Below, piece after piece: positions 1-8,198 of a stretch of DNA of 64,000 nt; within the stretch, counting starts at the first letter, position 1, and each line of letters opens with the position of its first letter. The stretch spans positions 1 through 64,000 of the forward strand of contig NZ_JNZD01000006.1 in the NCBI RefSeq assembly GCF_000725495.1, in the 5' to 3' direction. This stretch comes from Streptomyces aureus (GTDB lineage Bacteria; Actinomycetota; Actinomycetes; Streptomycetales; Streptomycetaceae). The notes under the pieces are model-generated. The model was not told the origin of the DNA. It was given only the letters and a program-made list of their open reading frames with translations, and ran no database searches. Position numbers and translations under genes: made by a program.

Positions 1-2
1 AA

Positions 3-95
3 CAGGACGGCACCTGGGCCGTCGCCTACAGCCGCCAGACCGGAGACCACTACCTCGCCAGCACCAAGGTCACCGACTACGTCGACGTCCGCTGA
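3..95 (+). CDS. C-terminal end of an unknown protein (cut by window start)
   Basis: The reading frame is open from base 3 and ends at TGA 93-95, giving 30 residues that begin QDGTWAVAYSR and finish DYVDVR. Codon third positions are nearly all G or C, as expected for coding sequence here. The start lies outside the window. The residues are too few to assign a family. A small hairpin follows at 251-266. Confidence 0.6.
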   Translation, partial: QDGTWAVAYSRQTGDHYLASTKVTDYVDVR

Positions 96-250
96 TACGT
101 ATCGCAGCAGCGCCGCACATTGGCTCCGGCCAGAGCCAAAGCGAGGGGGTCGACAGCCAGCGCGCATCAGGTGCGAGCGGAACGCCGCCGCCACGTAGGA
201 GCAGGAAGCTCTGCGGTCCTTGGCCGATTCTGCGGAGGCATCCTGTCAAC

Positions 251-266
251 CCCCCACTTCTGGGGG
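251..266 (+). terminator. Short GC hairpin in the leader of the SH3-like gene
   Basis: CCCCCA (251-256) pairs perfectly with TGGGGG (261-266) across a CTTC loop. It lies about 155 bases after the upstream stop codon and about 100 bases before the next start. It could be a weak terminator for the upstream gene or a leader structure. The rest of 96-368 holds nothing convincing. Confidence 0.3.
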
Positions 267-368
267 CTTCGTTCAGTTCCCCGGTCAAGGCAAGGTCCTC
301 GATGTGCTCCAGAAGTCGGGGCGCCGCTCGGCAGCGCATCGCCGACAGCGATCAGGGGGAAAGCAATC

Positions 369-746
369 ATGAAGAGAATCAAGGGACGTCGTGTCGCCAT
401 CGTCGCGGTACTCAGTGCCGGTGCGCTGGCGCTGGCGACCGGCAGTGCGTCCGCGGCCGACGCGTTGATCCACGTAACCGAGGGCAACGGCGTCGGCGTC
501 TACAACAGGCCGCACACCCGCTTCGGCAAGGTGGGCATCCCGGACCTGCGCCTCGGAGACGCGATCATCGCCGACTGCTGGGACCGCGGCGACAACATCG
601 ACAATCACGGAAACGTCTGGTACCACACGGTCTCCGAGCGGTACACGGCCGGCACCGGCCAGGAGTTCTTCGTGACGGGGTGGACCTACGGGGCGTACGT
701 GGACAGCAACGAAGCCTTCCACAGTGGGGACATTCCGGAGTGCTGA
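369..746 (+). CDS. Small secreted SH3-like protein
   Basis: Codes for 125 residues. The N terminus (MKRIKGRRVAIVAVLSAG) is a classic Sec signal peptide with basic start, hydrophobic core and an AXA cleavage site (SASAA near residue 30). The mature part, with GVGVYNRPHTR, GDAIIADCW and WYHTVS, resembles bacterial SH3b domains of small exported Streptomyces proteins, often thought to sit at the cell wall. Two Cys residues (in ADCW and PEC) could form a disulphide. The ATG at 369 is chosen because a GGGGAAAG Shine-Dalgarno lies just upstream and the signal peptide begins there. A strong hairpin at 761-795 ends the transcript, so the gene is probably monocistronic. Molecular role unknown. Confidence 0.85.
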   Translation: MKRIKGRRVAIVAVLSAGALALATGSASAADALIHVTEGNGVGVYNRPHTRFGKVGIPDLRLGDAIIADCWDRGDNIDNHGNVWYHTVSERYTAGTGQEFFVTGWTYGAYVDSNEAFHSGDIPEC

Positions 747-760
747 CGGGATGAACCCGA

Positions 761-795
761 GTCGCCCGGTCCTGAGAAACTCAGGGCCGGGCGAC
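761..795 (+). terminator. Strong intrinsic-type terminator hairpin
   Basis: A 16-bp stem, GTCGCCCGGTCCTGAG (761-776) with CTCAGGGCCGGGCGAC (780-795), closes on an AAA loop and contains one G-U pair. It lies 14 bases after the stop of the SH3-like gene. There is no U-tract, which is usual for Streptomyces terminators. Confidence 0.85.
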
Positions 796-932
796 CGCGG
801 GGAAAGGCCGGGAATCGAAGCCTCCAATTCCACTCTTGTGAGGGCTGACTCATATGCGCCAAGGATCGCTGCCGGTCGGCCAATATGCGGAGACCATTTG
901 CTCGTGGGCACACGCTGAACCACACTGCCTGC

Positions 933-1967
933 ATGATTCCGGACGCGAAGCTGATCTCCCACACTTTGTTATCGGCAGCCGCGGAAGCAACGACCATCTC
1001 CGAGCTCGGCAAGGTGATCTCGGAGAACCTCGCACCGCTCATATCCCACGACGGCTTTATGCTTCGAGGAGTGGACCCGATCACGGGTGCCGCCTGTTTC
1101 CTGACCAAGGAACACGGCTACGGAGCATCCTTCTACCGCGCGCTGGAAACCGCGGAGGTCCTGGGACACGACCGGCACACCTTGACCAACCTGGTCAGCA
1201 AGGAACGCCTCGCCACCGTGCTCGGATCAGACCCACGTGCGCGACGGCACAGCCTCCAGCACTTGGAGATGATGAACGCGACCGAAGTCGGCAGCGAGCT
1301 GCGAGTCGCGCTGTGCATCAAGGGGACGCCTTGGGGATTGCTGGTGCTCCTGAGAGGAAGTGGCAGCAGACCGTTCTCGCCGGCCGATGCGCTCACCGCC
1401 GGGCGACTGTCCCCTTCCATCGCGGCGGCGCTGAAACGGTACCTTGCCGGTCGATTCCTCCGCCCCGTCCGCAGCGCTCCCCCGCCCGGCGTCGTCGTCA
1501 TCGACGGGAACGACAAGATAATGGCGGTCACCCAAACCGGCCATGACTGGATGCGCAAGCTCGTTCCCGACATCGAGGCCGAAGACAAGGGAGAGACATT
1601 CGCGCATATCTGGAACATCGCCATCACCGCACGGCAACCGGGCCGCCAACCGCTGAGCCGCATACCGGGCCCGGACGGGTGGATCGTGCTGCAGGCCCAG
1701 CCACTCGACGCATCAGGCTCCGGCGGTGTAGCGGTGACCATCCAATCCGCATCCTCCGACGTCCTGTTGCCCGCCGCGGCCGTCCTGTACGGAATCACCT
1801 CGCGGGAACAGGCGGTCATCCGAAGTGCTCTCACTGGGCTGGCCGTCAAACAGATAGCCCGTAGCCTGGATCTTTCCCTGCACACCGTCAACGATCACTT
1901 CAAAGCGATCTATCGGAAAACCGGCGTCAACAGCCGTGAGGAACTTGTCGCCAGCCTGTCGCAGTGA
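933..1967 (+). CDS. GAF-like/LuxR-type transcriptional regulator
   Basis: About 344 residues from ATG 933; an in-frame ATG at 885 adds 16 residues and neither has a good ribosome site. The N-terminal two thirds resemble a GAF-type sensor (LISHDGFMLRGVDP, ALCIKGTPWGLLVLL). The last 65 residues are a LuxR/GerE helix-turn-helix: GITSREQAVIRSALTGL, KQIARSLDLSLHTVNDH as recognition helix, and KAIYRKTGVNSREEL. The family binds promoter DNA through this C-terminal module, with the N-terminal part sensing an unknown signal. It is not a two-component receiver type because no phospho-acceptor Asp region is seen. No co-directional partner is adjacent, so its target is unknown; the upstream secreted-protein gene is one candidate. 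Confidence 0.85.
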   Translation: MIPDAKLISHTLLSAAAEATTISELGKVISENLAPLISHDGFMLRGVDPITGAACFLTKEHGYGASFYRALETAEVLGHDRHTLTNLVSKERLATVLGSDPRARRHSLQHLEMMNATEVGSELRVALCIKGTPWGLLVLLRGSGSRPFSPADALTAGRLSPSIAAALKRYLAGRFLRPVRSAPPPGVVVIDGNDKIMAVTQTGHDWMRKLVPDIEAEDKGETFAHIWNIAITARQPGRQPLSRIPGPDGWIVLQAQPLDASGSGGVAVTIQSASSDVLLPAAAVLYGITSREQAVIRSALTGLAVKQIARSLDLSLHTVNDHFKAIYRKTGVNSREELVASLSQ

Positions 1968-2178
1968 CTCTGGGAACCTTTAGCGCCGTCTATTGTGTCG
2001 GGCGGGCGGCAAAGGCCCGTGCCGTGCGCCTGCTCGAAGCCGTGGTGGCGCCGCCTGCCCAGCCATTTGACGTTCGGGCCCTTTTCAGCGCACTCTCTTG
2101 GTCGGTCCAGTGCGGTACGGCGTCGAACGGCCTCGCCCCTCACACCAAGCCGGCCTCAGAACTCATGGAGGTCGGGCG

Positions 2179-2604
2179 ATGCAGATCGTATGCCGGAACT
2201 TTGAACTGTCCGACCTGCCCCGCCGCGGCCTCACTCCGCAGGAGGCGCCCCTGGAGGTGCTGCTCCTCGACATCGAGGCGGAACTGTCCCTCTGGGAGCA
2301 GGGGCGGAAGGTGTGGTCCGAGGCCGCGTTCCCGGTGGCCGAGCTCACGTACCACCTGGCGCTCTGGCTCCAGAGCCCGTCTGCCGGTCACGAAGCCTTC
2401 GGGCTTGATTCGATGCAGGCCGAGGAAGGAATGATCCGGATCGTCCACTCCGATGGGGGCTGGCGGATCGGTTCCACCTTGACGCCGGGCTTCTGGACCT
2501 CACCCGTAGCTTGGAAAGTGCTCGTGGCAGAGATCAGGCATTTCGACCAGACCGTGCGCGAGGGCATCGCCGCGATGGGCATCGACCCCGCCTTCATCCC
2601 ATAG
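2179..2604 (+). CDS. Hypothetical protein (DUF7878-like)
   Basis: 141 residues from ATG 2179, which is preceded by GGAGG at a good distance; longer in-frame extensions read as non-coding. The protein has an acidic, mixed alpha/beta look (LEVLLLDIEAELSLWEQG, WRIGSTLTPGFW) with no signal peptide or membrane segment. It resembles short uncharacterised Streptomyces proteins that I believe carry the DUF7878 label; that name is from memory. It stands alone between the LuxR regulator and an acetyltransferase gene. Function unknown. Confidence 0.7.
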   Translation: MQIVCRNFELSDLPRRGLTPQEAPLEVLLLDIEAELSLWEQGRKVWSEAAFPVAELTYHLALWLQSPSAGHEAFGLDSMQAEEGMIRIVHSDGGWRIGSTLTPGFWTSPVAWKVLVAEIRHFDQTVREGIAAMGIDPAFIP

Positions 2605-2850
2605 CACTGAGAATGTTCCGAACACCGGTCGAGGGCCGGGGAAGTCCCTCTGTGAAGCGTCGGGCCGGTGCCGACGACCAAGCTGACGGATACCTGCGGG
2701 GACAGGCTATATTCGGCCATCGCGCGATGCTGGAGCACCGCTTCAGCTGTCTTCCTCCTGGTGCGGGGCATGATGTGGAAACCACTGTTTCGCCGACCTG
2801 CTGAACCGCTTCACCCCCCAATACGCGGTAAGTGCGGTGCGGGCCGGCAC

Positions 2851-3447
2851 GTGTTGCGGAGCGAACGGTTGCTGCTCTACACGCCGGTCATCGCCCTGGA
2901 TGTCATGGCTTCTGCCGCGGCAGGATCCGACGCCGAGGCGCAGCGCTGGCTGGGGTCCAGGGATGACGAGCTTGTGCAGCACGCGGACACGCGAGAGTTG
3001 TTCTTGTCCATACGCGCGGATGACGACCTATCAGGGTTCGAGGCGCGCGACCGCTTGAAGATGATGAGAAGGCTGGAGCCGGGCTCCGATGGCTTCGTCC
3101 AGCTGACCGCCGTGCATGCGGCCGACGGCAGATATGCGGGTGCGACGATCATCAACCTGAAATCCGGCGAGATCGGTGGCTGGTTGGCCCCGGGCTACCG
3201 TCGGCAAGGACTGGGCATCGAGCTCTTCCGCGCGGCCGTCCAGCTCGGTCACCGACATCTCGACATCAAGGTCGTGCGAGCGGGCGCGGAGCCGACGAAC
3301 AGTGCCTCTCGGGGAGCGCTCGCGGCAGTCGGCTTTACGGCTGCCCCAGGACCGACACGGTTCACCCTGGGCGACGGACGGGAGATCGACGCATGCTGGT
3401 ACCAGCACGCGCAGGAATCAACTGCGCTCTGCCGTGGCGGGAACTGA
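2851..3447 (+). CDS. GNAT-family N-acetyltransferase
   Basis: About 198 residues from GTG 2851; an upstream in-frame ATG at 2770 is possible but the extra residues do not look like a GNAT N terminus. The domain begins LRSERLLLYTP, a common GNAT opening, and carries the acetyl-CoA binding motif A (GGWLAPGYRRQGLGIELF, with the R-x-x-G-x-G core). EPTNSASRGALAAVGF is the usual N-x-A-S-x-x-x-x-x-x-x-G-F helix. Enzymes of this fold move an acetyl group from acetyl-CoA to an amine; the substrate cannot be told. GC3 is slightly lower than in genes further right. Neighbours are unrelated unknowns. Confidence 0.75.
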   Translation: MLRSERLLLYTPVIALDVMASAAAGSDAEAQRWLGSRDDELVQHADTRELFLSIRADDDLSGFEARDRLKMMRRLEPGSDGFVQLTAVHAADGRYAGATIINLKSGEIGGWLAPGYRRQGLGIELFRAAVQLGHRHLDIKVVRAGAEPTNSASRGALAAVGFTAAPGPTRFTLGDGREIDACWYQHAQESTALCRGGN

Positions 3448-3708
3448 TCAACCGCAAAGAGTCCAGCCGTGTTCATCACCGGAGCAGCACCGGCTTCAGA
3501 GGCCATACCCCGACCATCGCGTAGTCCGGGCCGACCGCGACGCCGAGACAAGAATGATGACCTCCTCGCCCGAGCGAACCCTTACTGGGCACTTCAGCTT
3601 GCGCTGCCGTGTCCCTCACCTGCTGCTGCGGTCCGGGGCGCCCGCAGTCGTTCGCCGCCGTGCGTCGGCGTTGTCTCCGCGTCGGACACTCATGCCAGGA
3701 GCTAGGTA

Positions 3709-3990
3709 GTGAGATGTCAGGATGGTGGCGTGGTGATCCCTGGACATGAGGACGACCCTCTAGCGGTCGATGAGGAGTGGCTCGGCCTTCCTGGTTTCTG
3801 GCCGGCGCACCTGCTGTGGCTTGCCGAAGGCGAGAACGTGGATCCTGAGCCCGCGGTCTTCAAACTAGTCGAGTTCGCGCAGACTCGCTGGTGCCCGGTC
3901 AACGCACCCCACCGTGTCGCGCTGGTCCGGGCCGGCGTCTGCTTCGAACGTGGCCAGCTGGTCGAGCGGCCGGAGGGGAACGCCGCGTGA
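3709..3990 (+). CDS. Hypothetical protein, coupled to next gene
   Basis: 93 residues. The GTG at 3709 is chosen because AGGAG lies 7 bases upstream; GTG codons at 3730 and 3733 are alternatives. The sequence is acidic with several Trp (WLGLPGFWPAHLLWLAEG) and ends QLVERPEGNAA. No signal peptide, membrane segment or known motif is seen. Its stop overlaps the GTG of the next gene (GTGA), so the two are almost certainly co-translated and may form a complex. Function unknown. Confidence 0.65.
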   Translation: MRCQDGGVVIPGHEDDPLAVDEEWLGLPGFWPAHLLWLAEGENVDPEPAVFKLVEFAQTRWCPVNAPHRVALVRAGVCFERGQLVERPEGNAA

Positions 3991-4523
3991 GTGACGAGCC
4001 CTTCGACGAGGAACCTGCCGAACACCACCGCTACCGCCGCTACCTGCAGGACTTGGAAGGCGTCTCGCCTGCGGAAGAAGCCGCCCTGGTGGCCACGGTG
4101 CTGCGCGACCCGGTCATGTCGATGGCGGAGGCCGCGGTCAACCGCCACTTGGAGTGCCGGGTTTCGGTACTGCTGACCGACCCGGCGTTCACTGCGTGGG
4201 GCCACAACATGGCGGCGGTCATCGGGGACCGCCCTTTCCTCACCCGCCGTCTGCGCGAGTGGACCCTGCTCAGGGCAATCGCGCTGGACGAGCCATGGAC
4301 CGTCGAAGAGCTCACCACCGCATCCGACTGGTTCCAGCGCACAGCCTCGGCCGCACAGATCGTCACCTCAGCCGAGGTCCTCACACTCCTCGCTGAGCGG
4401 GGGCGAACTCGCCGCGTTCGCAACGCAGCACGTCGGCGCATCCAGCTCCGGCTGACGCCTAACGCGATGGTTCACCCTCGGTGCAGCTCAGTTGGTGAGA
4501 CCAGACCGACGGACGGTCTATGA
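3987..4523 (+). CDS. Hypothetical protein, helical, coupled to upstream gene
   Basis: 178 residues from GTG 3987, with GGAGGGG just upstream. The start overlaps the stop of the 93-residue protein by four bases (GTGA). The product is mostly alpha-helical with repeated Ala/Leu/Arg helices (RYLQDLEGVSPAEEAALV, FLTRRLREWTLLRAIALD). It resembles short helical Streptomyces unknowns with no transmembrane segment. The last bases overlap the end of the convergent GIY-YIG gene. Function unknown; pairing with the small upstream protein suggests a two-part unit, possibly phage- or plasmid-derived. Confidence 0.65.
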   Translation: MSDEPFDEEPAEHHRYRRYLQDLEGVSPAEEAALVATVLRDPVMSMAEAAVNRHLECRVSVLLTDPAFTAWGHNMAAVIGDRPFLTRRLREWTLLRAIALDEPWTVEELTTASDWFQRTASAAQIVTSAEVLTLLAERGRTRRVRNAARRRIQLRLTPNAMVHPRCSSVGETRPTDGL

Positions 4524-5066
4524 GCTGACAGCCAACTCACGTGCTCGCTCCCGGGCTTGGGACCTCAGATCCTTGAGGCGGCTGTGGAACGGGTTGTGGC
4601 GGTTCTGGTCGAGGTTCAGCGGCAGGTCGAGTTGAGCTATGAGTTCCGACTCCAGAGTCCACGGCTCGTCGTGCTCGATCCAGCACACTCGGGCGTTCGC
4701 CACCATCCACTGGCTGAGCCAGGCCTCGCCGGCCTTGCCGAAAGTCATTCGTGTACCGCTGTGGCCCACCCGACGCAGCTCTATCCCCAGCAGGCAACCG
4801 AGCGTGAGGCGAAGGGTCGATCCGGCCGCGTTGCCCCGGTAGTGATACCGCACCCGCTTGCGCAGGTTCTGCGTGCTGGTCCGGTTGGCCATGTACCGGG
4901 GAGCTATTCCGACGTAGAGCAGGCGCCCTGCATCGAGGTCGGCTGAGGGAGCCTGTTCGAAGTGCCACCCGTAAACCCCAGCTGCCGCCGGCACCGGGCT
5001 GGGACGCGTCAGGACCTCCTCCGCGGACCACAGCCGATCTGGTGCGGTGAGAGCGACATCGGCCAC
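4518..5066 (-). CDS. GIY-YIG nuclease-like protein
   Basis: 182 residues from GTG 5066, which has GGAGG four bases upstream on the minus strand. The GIY-YIG signature is readable as GVY (residues 30-32) and YVG (51-53, in LLYVGIAPR). It is followed by a basic helix (NLRKRVRYHYRGN) holding the expected Arg, and by E-x-x-L-I with a C-terminal LPLNLDQNRHNPF containing the conserved Asn. The fold cuts DNA in UvrC, homing endonucleases and some restriction enzymes. Short stand-alone members like this are common and mostly uncharacterised. No methylase or restriction partner is adjacent. Biological target unknown. Confidence 0.75.
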   Translation of the reverse strand: MADVALTAPDRLWSAEEVLTRPSPVPAAAGVYGWHFEQAPSADLDAGRLLYVGIAPRYMANRTSTQNLRKRVRYHYRGNAAGSTLRLTLGCLLGIELRRVGHSGTRMTFGKAGEAWLSQWMVANARVCWIEHDEPWTLESELIAQLDLPLNLDQNRHNPFHSRLKDLRSQARERARELAVSS

Positions 5067-5583
5067 GGAGCCTCCAGGGTCACAACGGTGTTGATCGGAG
5101 GCTACTACGGGGCCGCGTCGCCCCTTGGAGCCGGTAAAACTCGTAGTGGACCCAACCGCCGGCCGCGCCCCGACGATGGCCACGAGGCGAGGTGCAGCAC
5201 CCACCGGTTCGGCCACTGCCCTTGCAGCTGGGCGCTGATGGCACGTCGTGGCAGAACTGATCCTGGTGAGCCTGGACCTGGCCCCCACCCATGTAGATCA
5301 TGAAACTCAAAACAGCCATGAAGGCTTGGGTCATCACAGTGACGACGGCGTCGACCCATGCGGCTGTCACGGCCGCCGCATCGGTGACTACTCCGACCGC
5401 GCTGGCGACGGCCAGGTAACCCCACAAGGGACGTCTTGACGGTGCTTTCCGGCTCGAGATCGAAACCGGACAGGAACCAGAGTCCGAAGATCACTGCCAT
5501 CAGCACAAAGTCCAGAGACCCACGGCTTCCTCCAGGGGCCGCTGACCGGCTGTGCACTCGTTCCGATCCGTAGCTCGATGGCA
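5067..5583. other. 517-base stretch without an intact gene
   Basis: No intact gene is convincing here. On the minus strand two hydrophobic frames follow each other and would join into one membrane protein if one base were added or lost near 5430; see the pseudogene entry. Toward 5067 only the ribosome site of the GIY-YIG gene is recognised. Confidence 0.4.
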
Positions 5584-5584
5584 T
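5247..5584 (-). pseudogene. Possible frameshifted small membrane protein
   Basis: From ATG 5584 one frame reads a short basic N terminus and then SLDFVLMAVIFGLWFLSGF, a clear membrane helix, to about 5430. There a second frame takes over with WGYLAVASAVGVVTDAAAV and MTQAFMAVLSFMIYMGGG, again membrane-like. Joining the two gives a coherent protein of roughly 110 residues with two or three helices, so a single-base frameshift near 5430 is likely. The start lies next to the stop of the upstream 157-residue gene (5584), so they may once have been one operon. It could also be two chance frames. Confidence 0.35.
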
Positions 5585-6057
5585 CAGTCGCTGACGGTCG
5601 TCCTGTGCCCTGCTGATCCTTGGAGCGGCATGCTCGCTTCGTCGTCGCTCAACGCGGTGTAGACCGTAAGGGCGGATGCGACGACATCGACCTTCGCAGG
5701 CCCTGCGATCCGCAGCCGCACCAACGCGGGGAGATCGGCAGAGCGGTCGATGAGACCGATGGCATCGTCAGGCCACGGGTGTGGCAGCCGCGGGAGGTGG
5801 TCCACCATGATGTCGTCGATGAAGGAGCCCTGGACCGCGGTCGGGTCCCCTGTCTCGAAGTGGTGCAGATAGGTGAGCGAGATGACGATGTCTGGCTTGT
5901 GGGGCCCCTCTCTGAGGAAGACATCCACACCGACACCGTCATCTACAGCCCCGAACGAGACCCGTTCTACGAAGTAGCTCACGCATGGAGCAAGAATGCG
6001 GGCTGCTCTCAGACAGCGGTTCTTGACGGCATCCTCGGCCTCGACTGCGTCGCTCAT
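5584..6057 (-). CDS. Hypothetical protein
   Basis: 157 residues. The ATG at 6057 overlaps the stop of the upstream short gene (ATGA), arguing for translational coupling. The body has regular beta/alpha texture (DVFLREGPHKPDIVISLTYL, FIDDIMVDHLPRLPHPWP, LVRLRIAGPAKVDVVASAL) and looks soluble and folded, with no signal peptide. I do not recognise the family. Codon third positions are less G/C-rich than elsewhere in the window. The possible membrane-protein remnant starts right at its stop codon. Confidence 0.65.
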   Translation of the reverse strand: MSDAVEAEDAVKNRCLRAARILAPCVSYFVERVSFGAVDDGVGVDVFLREGPHKPDIVISLTYLHHFETGDPTAVQGSFIDDIMVDHLPRLPHPWPDDAIGLIDRSADLPALVRLRIAGPAKVDVVASALTVYTALSDDEASMPLQGSAGHRTTVSD

Positions 6058-6224
6058 GGCGTGAGGCTACGGCTCACTGCTGGCCACATCGATGACTGGT
6101 GGCTGACGGGGGCACGGCACCGTCCCGACTCCAGGTACCGCTCGTACAACTCGTCATAGGTGGAGCCCGCTTGGATGTCGTCGAGCGGAGGCTCTCCCTC
6201 CCAGACGGCAAGGTCGTAGGTCAT
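6054..6224 (-). pseudogene. Truncated member of a MTYDLAVWEG-type family
   Basis: 56 residues from ATG 6224. The opening MTYDLAVWEGEPPLDD and YDELYERYLESG match the N terminus of a common Streptomyces unknown family that, as I remember it, runs to roughly 130-170 residues. Here it stops early after a divergent tail (CRAPVSHQSS). Shifting one base at about 6118 gives TVPCPRQPPVIDVASSEP, closer to the family but also ending soon. So this is either a truncated copy or a frameshifted remnant. Its stop overlaps the start of the 157-residue gene. Confidence 0.45.
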
Positions 6225-6356
6225 GCCGAATGATCGCAGGGGTGTTCTCCCGAGTTCTCTTGGGCCGGCCGTCACCGGCTTCCAGTCGGCCTCCTCCAGC
6301 GCCTCCCTGTAGTGCTGTGGCCGATGCCAGGCCGGGACGGTCTACCGTGTCGCGTC

Positions 6357-7187
6357 ATGAAGGTCTTGGTCATCGGCGGCAGTGGCTTCCTCGGCACCGA
6401 GTTGATCCGGCAGGCGACCACGGCCGGGCACGCGACGGTCGCGACCTACGCGAGCAGGCCCGGCACCTCTTCCCACGTCTCGTGGCACCCGCTTGACCTG
6501 CGGGATCCCGGACGGCTGGACGCCGTCATGGCCGAGGTCGGCGCGGATGTTGTCGTCAACGTATCGAGCGGCAACGCCGACTGGGCGGTGACGGCTCAAG
6601 GGCCCGTCCGGCTGGCGATGGCGGCTGCGAAGTACGGATGCCGCCTGGTCCACGTGTCCAGCGACGCGGTGTTCTCCGGCGCCCGAGTCGATTACGACGA
6701 GTCCTGCCTCCCCGATCCCGTCACCCCGTACGGGGCGGCGAAGGCGGCCGCGGAAACGGGGATCCTTCTCGCATATCCGGAGGCCGTCGTCGCCCGCACC
6801 TCGCTGATCATCGGCGATGGACGTTCCGTGCATGAGCGCGTCGTTCATGAACTGGCCGCCGGCACCCGCGAAGGTGTCCTGTTCACCGACGACGTCCGCT
6901 GCCCGGTGCACGTCGCCGATCTGGCCGCCGCCCTCCTGGAGCTGGCCTCAGACAGGGGCGCGGCCGGCATCCACCATCTCGCGGGGTCCGACGCTGTGAG
7001 CCGTCACGGGCTCGGCATCCTCATCGCCAGGCGTGACGGCCTGGACGCCTCCCGGCTACCGACCGGCCTGCGAGCCCGCAGCACACTTCCCGGCGCCCTC
7101 GACGTACGCCTCGACAGCCGAGCCACCCAGCGGAACCTAAGCACCACGCTGCGCGGCGCCCACCAGTTCATGAGAGCAACAGTCTGA
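6357..7187 (+). CDS. NAD(P)-dependent sugar-nucleotide reductase-like protein (RmlD/SDR)
   Basis: 276 residues from ATG 6357. The N-terminal Rossmann motif is MKVLVIGGSGFLGTEL (GGxGFLG). VHVSSDAVFSG gives the catalytic Ser/Thr region, and YGAAKAAAE supplies the Tyr-x-x-x-Lys pair with the PVTPYG context typical of dTDP-4-dehydrorhamnose reductases (RmlD-like extended SDRs). The usual reaction is reduction of a 4-keto sugar nucleotide with NAD(P)H. No other deoxysugar or cell-wall glycan genes lie nearby, so a role in rhamnose synthesis is not supported and a different small substrate is possible. It stands alone between unknown genes and the VanX-like gene. Confidence 0.8.
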   Translation: MKVLVIGGSGFLGTELIRQATTAGHATVATYASRPGTSSHVSWHPLDLRDPGRLDAVMAEVGADVVVNVSSGNADWAVTAQGPVRLAMAAAKYGCRLVHVSSDAVFSGARVDYDESCLPDPVTPYGAAKAAAETGILLAYPEAVVARTSLIIGDGRSVHERVVHELAAGTREGVLFTDDVRCPVHVADLAAALLELASDRGAAGIHHLAGSDAVSRHGLGILIARRDGLDASRLPTGLRARSTLPGALDVRLDSRATQRNLSTTLRGAHQFMRATV

Positions 7188-7316
7188 CCGCCGCCCAGCC
7201 CGACGACACCACCCGTCCGCACCTGCGGCCAACGGGCGCTCTCCCCTGCTCGCCGAGTACTTGGCCGACCTTGTGGCCCTTGGTCGCTCGGAGGGCACCT
7301 GCGAGATCATCACAGG

Positions 7317-8000
7317 ATGAGCGAGATCATCTTGATGTCGGATCCACGCGTCGCGGCCGTCCCCGTGCACGAGTGCGGTGAGCCGCTGGTCGATGTCCGA
7401 AGCGGCGGTGCGCTCCTTGTGGACTCACGAAAGCAGAGCGACTCGGACGCTTTCTACTACCTGCGTGAGAGTGTGCTGGAACGTCTGCGGCAGGCGCAGG
7501 CGCACCTTCCGGCGGGCCTGAGATTCTTGGTGGTCGAGGGCTATCGTCCCCCAGTGCTGCAGCGCCGCTATTTCGAGAACTATGCGGCGAAGCTCCGAGC
7601 CGAGCGGCCAGGATGGACTGACGAGGAGATCCGGTCGGCAACGAGCCGTTTCGTGTCACCACCCGAGGTCGCGCCGCACAGCGCGGGCGCAGCGGTGGAT
7701 CTCACGCTCGTGGACACGGACGGGCGCGAACTCGATATGGGCACGGCGATGAACGCCACTCCGGAGGAAAGCGCCGGCGCCAGCTACACCGACGCTGCCG
7801 GGATCAGTGAGCAGGCGCGCACCCACCGGGCCATCTTGGGGCGCGCGCTGACGGCCGCCAGCTTGGTGAACTACCCAACGGAGTGGTGGCACTGGTCATT
7901 CGGCGATCGATATTGGGCCTTGATCACACACGCAGCAGGCGCCTGTTACGGGCCGATCCGACGACACGAGCGGTTGCCCGGCCCCTCAAAGCACGGCTGA
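7317..8000 (+). CDS. VanX-type D-Ala-D-Ala dipeptidase (M15)
   Basis: 227 residues from ATG 7317. Family M15D zinc dipeptidases cut D-alanyl-D-alanine. The active-site parts are visible: EGYRP with Arg77, the zinc motif PHSAGAAVDLT (His121, Asp128) and EWWHW (catalytic Glu189, zinc ligand His192). Length is close to VanX. There is no signal peptide, so it acts in the cytoplasm. In vancomycin resistance vanX travels with vanH and vanA; neither is here. A housekeeping role in recycling cell-wall dipeptide, as for other stand-alone Streptomyces homologues, is more likely than resistance. Confidence 0.85.
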   Translation: MSEIILMSDPRVAAVPVHECGEPLVDVRSGGALLVDSRKQSDSDAFYYLRESVLERLRQAQAHLPAGLRFLVVEGYRPPVLQRRYFENYAAKLRAERPGWTDEEIRSATSRFVSPPEVAPHSAGAAVDLTLVDTDGRELDMGTAMNATPEESAGASYTDAAGISEQARTHRAILGRALTAASLVNYPTEWWHWSFGDRYWALITHAAGACYGPIRRHERLPGPSKHG

Positions 8001-8198
8001 GGGGTCACGGACACCGACTCGGCAGCCGGACTTCGAGTTGCAAGGTGTGGCGGGCTCCCGCTGTCCCCCTGAGGGCCCGGCCACCCGGCGGCGCCAGCGC
8101 GGCAGCGCTCCGCATCGCACCACCACGACCAGGAGCGTGGCCCGTAGGCCTGGCCTGCAACAGCTGTCCCGGGGGCAGATGCTCACGCTGACTTGTCG

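Noticed and set aside
7317..8000. Vancomycin-resistance cluster
   Set aside because: Only a VanX-type gene is present; no ligase, dehydrogenase or two-component sensor pair.
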